Source: JAHFUI01 sp039931615
GTDB taxonomy: Bacteria; Acidobacteriota; Vicinamibacteria; Vicinamibacterales; CAVVIG01
Direction: 5' to 3'
Assembly (NCBI GenBank): GCA_039931615.1
Contig: JBDTRR010000027.1
Span: 1 to 64,000, forward strand
DNA length: 64,000 bases
Shown here piece after piece: positions 62,703 to 64,000 of the stretch (within the stretch, counting starts at the first letter, position 1; each line of letters begins with the position of its first letter). Both the position numbers and the translations under genes were made by a program. A model generated the notes under the pieces. That model did not search any database and had not been told where the DNA came from. It saw nothing but the letters and a program-made list of their open reading frames with translations.

Positions 62703-64000
62703 CTACGTGAGGACGTCGAACCGCGCCTCGAACGTGACCGGCGCCGCCGTCAGGTTCGTGACGTTGATCCAATAGGTGATGAACCCGGCACTGGCTCTCT
62801 CGACTTGAACCTTCCAGCGAATCTGCGGCGCCCCGGACTTGACCGTCGTCGGCACGACGGTCCAGACCACGTGCGACTGGGCGGGCCAGTTGAAGGTGAA
62901 CCAGCGGCCGGTCTGATTGGCTTGCAGCGTGCCGGTGAACTGAACGCCACCGGACGTCGAGGCGACCGTGATGCCAACCTGTTGCCACGCCTGGATGATC
63001 ACATTGCTGACGGCGGCGCCAAACAGCTGTTTGGCATTGTCCACCGTCAAATTGGCAAACTGTTGGAACTGCGCGGATGAGCCCAGCCTGGAATCGGTCA
63101 GCGTCCGGTACCAGATCTTCCCGGCCTGGGTCCAGGAGTTGCCGCCAAGCGCGATCGCGGCCAGGTAGAAGGCCTTGTTCGGGATGCCCGAATTGATGTG
63201 GACGCCGCCATTGTCCGAAGACGTCGGGTTGTAGCGGCTCATGTGATCGGGCTGCGGATCCTTGCCGAGGAGAGGGTCGTTATACGCAGTCCCGGGCGCC
63301 TTCATCGATCGCAGCGCCACCCCATTGATTCCGGGCGCCAGCAGCCCGGCGCCGATCAACCAATCGGCAGCGGCAGCCGTTTGTCCGAGCGATCGCTGCT
63401 TGACAATCGAGCCGAAGACGTCGGACATCGATTCATTCAATGCACCCGATTGATTCTGGTAGACCAGGCCGGCGGTGTGCTCCGTCACGCCGTGGGTCAG
63501 CTCGTGGCCGATCACGTCCATCGCGATGGTGAAGCGGTTGAAAATAGTGCCATCGCCATCGCCGAACACCATCTGGGAGGAATTCCAAAAGGCATTGTTG
63601 TAGAGATTCCCGAAATGGGTCGTGCCGATCATGTCCATCCCGGCGTTGTCGATCGAGTTGCGCTGGAAGATATCCCAGTAGAAGTCGAAGGTGGCGCCGA
63701 AGCCAGCGTATGCCTCGTCCACCGCCAGATCACCCGTCGCGGCCTGGCCCTCACTTCGTGCCAATGTTCCAGGCAGACTCGAGGAGTGTGAGGTATTGAA
63801 GATCCGGCGATTCTTGTGCGGCGTCACCGCAGTCTGCACGGGTGCACTGGATCGCGAGCGGGCCATTCGCGTCGCTTCGCCAATTCGAATGGCGCGCATC
63901 GCTTCGGTCTGGACCAGGGTGTGCTGCGCCGCCTGCCGCTGGGCGTCTGACCCCTTGCGGATGATGTTCTCGAGGATGTGCGGCGGTACGATGCAGCAAT
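62703..64000 (-). CDS. M4 family (thermolysin-like) metalloprotease, 5' partial
   Basis: Open through the right window edge, so the true start is beyond 64000; the visible N-terminal part reads CIVPPHILENIIRKG, typical of short-propeptide M4 enzymes. Zinc motif GHELTHGVTEH and the third ligand Glu in NESMSDVFG are intact, with the His of GGVHINSGIPNKAFY as transition-state stabiliser. The N-terminal region lacks long FTP/PepSY propeptide domains. The last 85 residues form an added beta domain, duplicated as the next gene. Probably an extracellular endopeptidase; how it is exported cannot be judged without the N-terminus. Confidence 0.93.
   Translation of the reverse strand, partial: CCIVPPHILENIIRKGSDAQRQAAQHTLVQTEAMRAIRIGEATRMARSRSSAPVQTAVTPHKNRRIFNTSHSSSLPGTLARSEGQAATGDLAVDEAYAGFGATFDFYWDIFQRNSIDNAGMDMIGTTHFGNLYNNAFWNSSQMVFGDGDGTIFNRFTIAMDVIGHELTHGVTEHTAGLVYQNQSGALNESMSDVFGSIVKQRSLGQTAAAADWLIGAGLLAPGINGVALRSMKAPGTAYNDPLLGKDPQPDHMSRYNPTSSDNGGVHINSGIPNKAFYLAAIALGGNSWTQAGKIWYRTLTDSRLGSSAQFQQFANLTVDNAKQLFGAAVSNVIIQAWQQVGITVASTSGGVQFTGTLQANQTGRWFTFNWPAQSHVVWTVVPTTVKSGAPQIRWKVQVERASAGFITYWINVTNLTAAPVTFEARFDVLT

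Overview
The window looks like a chromosomal segment of an Acidobacteriota bacterium, most likely a Vicinamibacteria-type lineage. This is inferred from strongly GC-rich DNA (with long antisense open frames as a by-product), Oar/SusC-like outer-membrane receptors with an N-terminal carboxypeptidase-regulatory domain, an ECF sigma factor paired with a TPR serine/threonine kinase, a BlaI/M56 pair, a DUF6152 protein, and many short palindromic intergenic repeats built around CCGGCTGAAGCCGG and GACGGTCTTCAGACCGTC. I saw no rRNA, tRNA, CRISPR array, transposase or phage gene.

Layout. 1-4400: a tandem repeat, a small unknown protein, a BlaI-family repressor with its M56 membrane metallopeptidase, and a cobalamin-binding radical SAM enzyme. 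4412-7888 (minus): a TPR Ser/Thr kinase and its ECF sigma factor. 8036-11222 (minus): phosphoenolpyruvate carboxylase preceded by a decayed uvrA fragment. 11368-16201: a beta-propeller-like secreted protein, a stand-alone LigD-type DNA ligase, a transglutaminase-like protein, a secreted esterase and a single-domain response regulator.

16441-22471 is a tightly packed plus-strand operon: trehalose-phosphatase (otsB), a membrane-anchored degenerate HtrA-like PDZ protein, a Na+/H+-exchanger-like membrane protein, and one polypeptide fusing a CPA2-type cation/proton antiporter to trehalose-6-phosphate synthase (otsA). This looks like an osmotic-stress module with ion transport and compatible-solute synthesis on the same chain. 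22814-27562 is a second overlapping operon: soluble histidine kinase, acetate kinase and phosphoketolase, together a route from sugar phosphate to acetyl-phosphate to ATP. 27865-31819 carries secreted proteins: an FG-GAP/PASTA protein, a cytochrome c and a DUF3761 protein.

32107-47017 resembles a natural-product gene cluster: isochorismate synthase, a kynurenine-formamidase-like cyclase, a LuxE/EhpF-like adenylating enzyme with an aldehyde-dehydrogenase partner (acid to aldehyde), two SDR oxidoreductases, two ATP-grasp ligases, an MFS exporter, a DUF5916 outer-membrane protein and a formyltransferase fused to a condensation-like domain that stops where an adenylation domain would be expected. 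The product is unknown; I do not recognise the combination as a described pathway.

46929-61565 holds three large TonB-dependent receptors, a secreted acidobacterial protein with a DUF6152 partner, and two regulators, one with a degenerate receiver. 61961-64000 (minus) holds an M4 (thermolysin-like) protease running off the window, an 84-residue stand-alone copy of its C-terminal domain, and an unknown protein with recurring GAP motifs.
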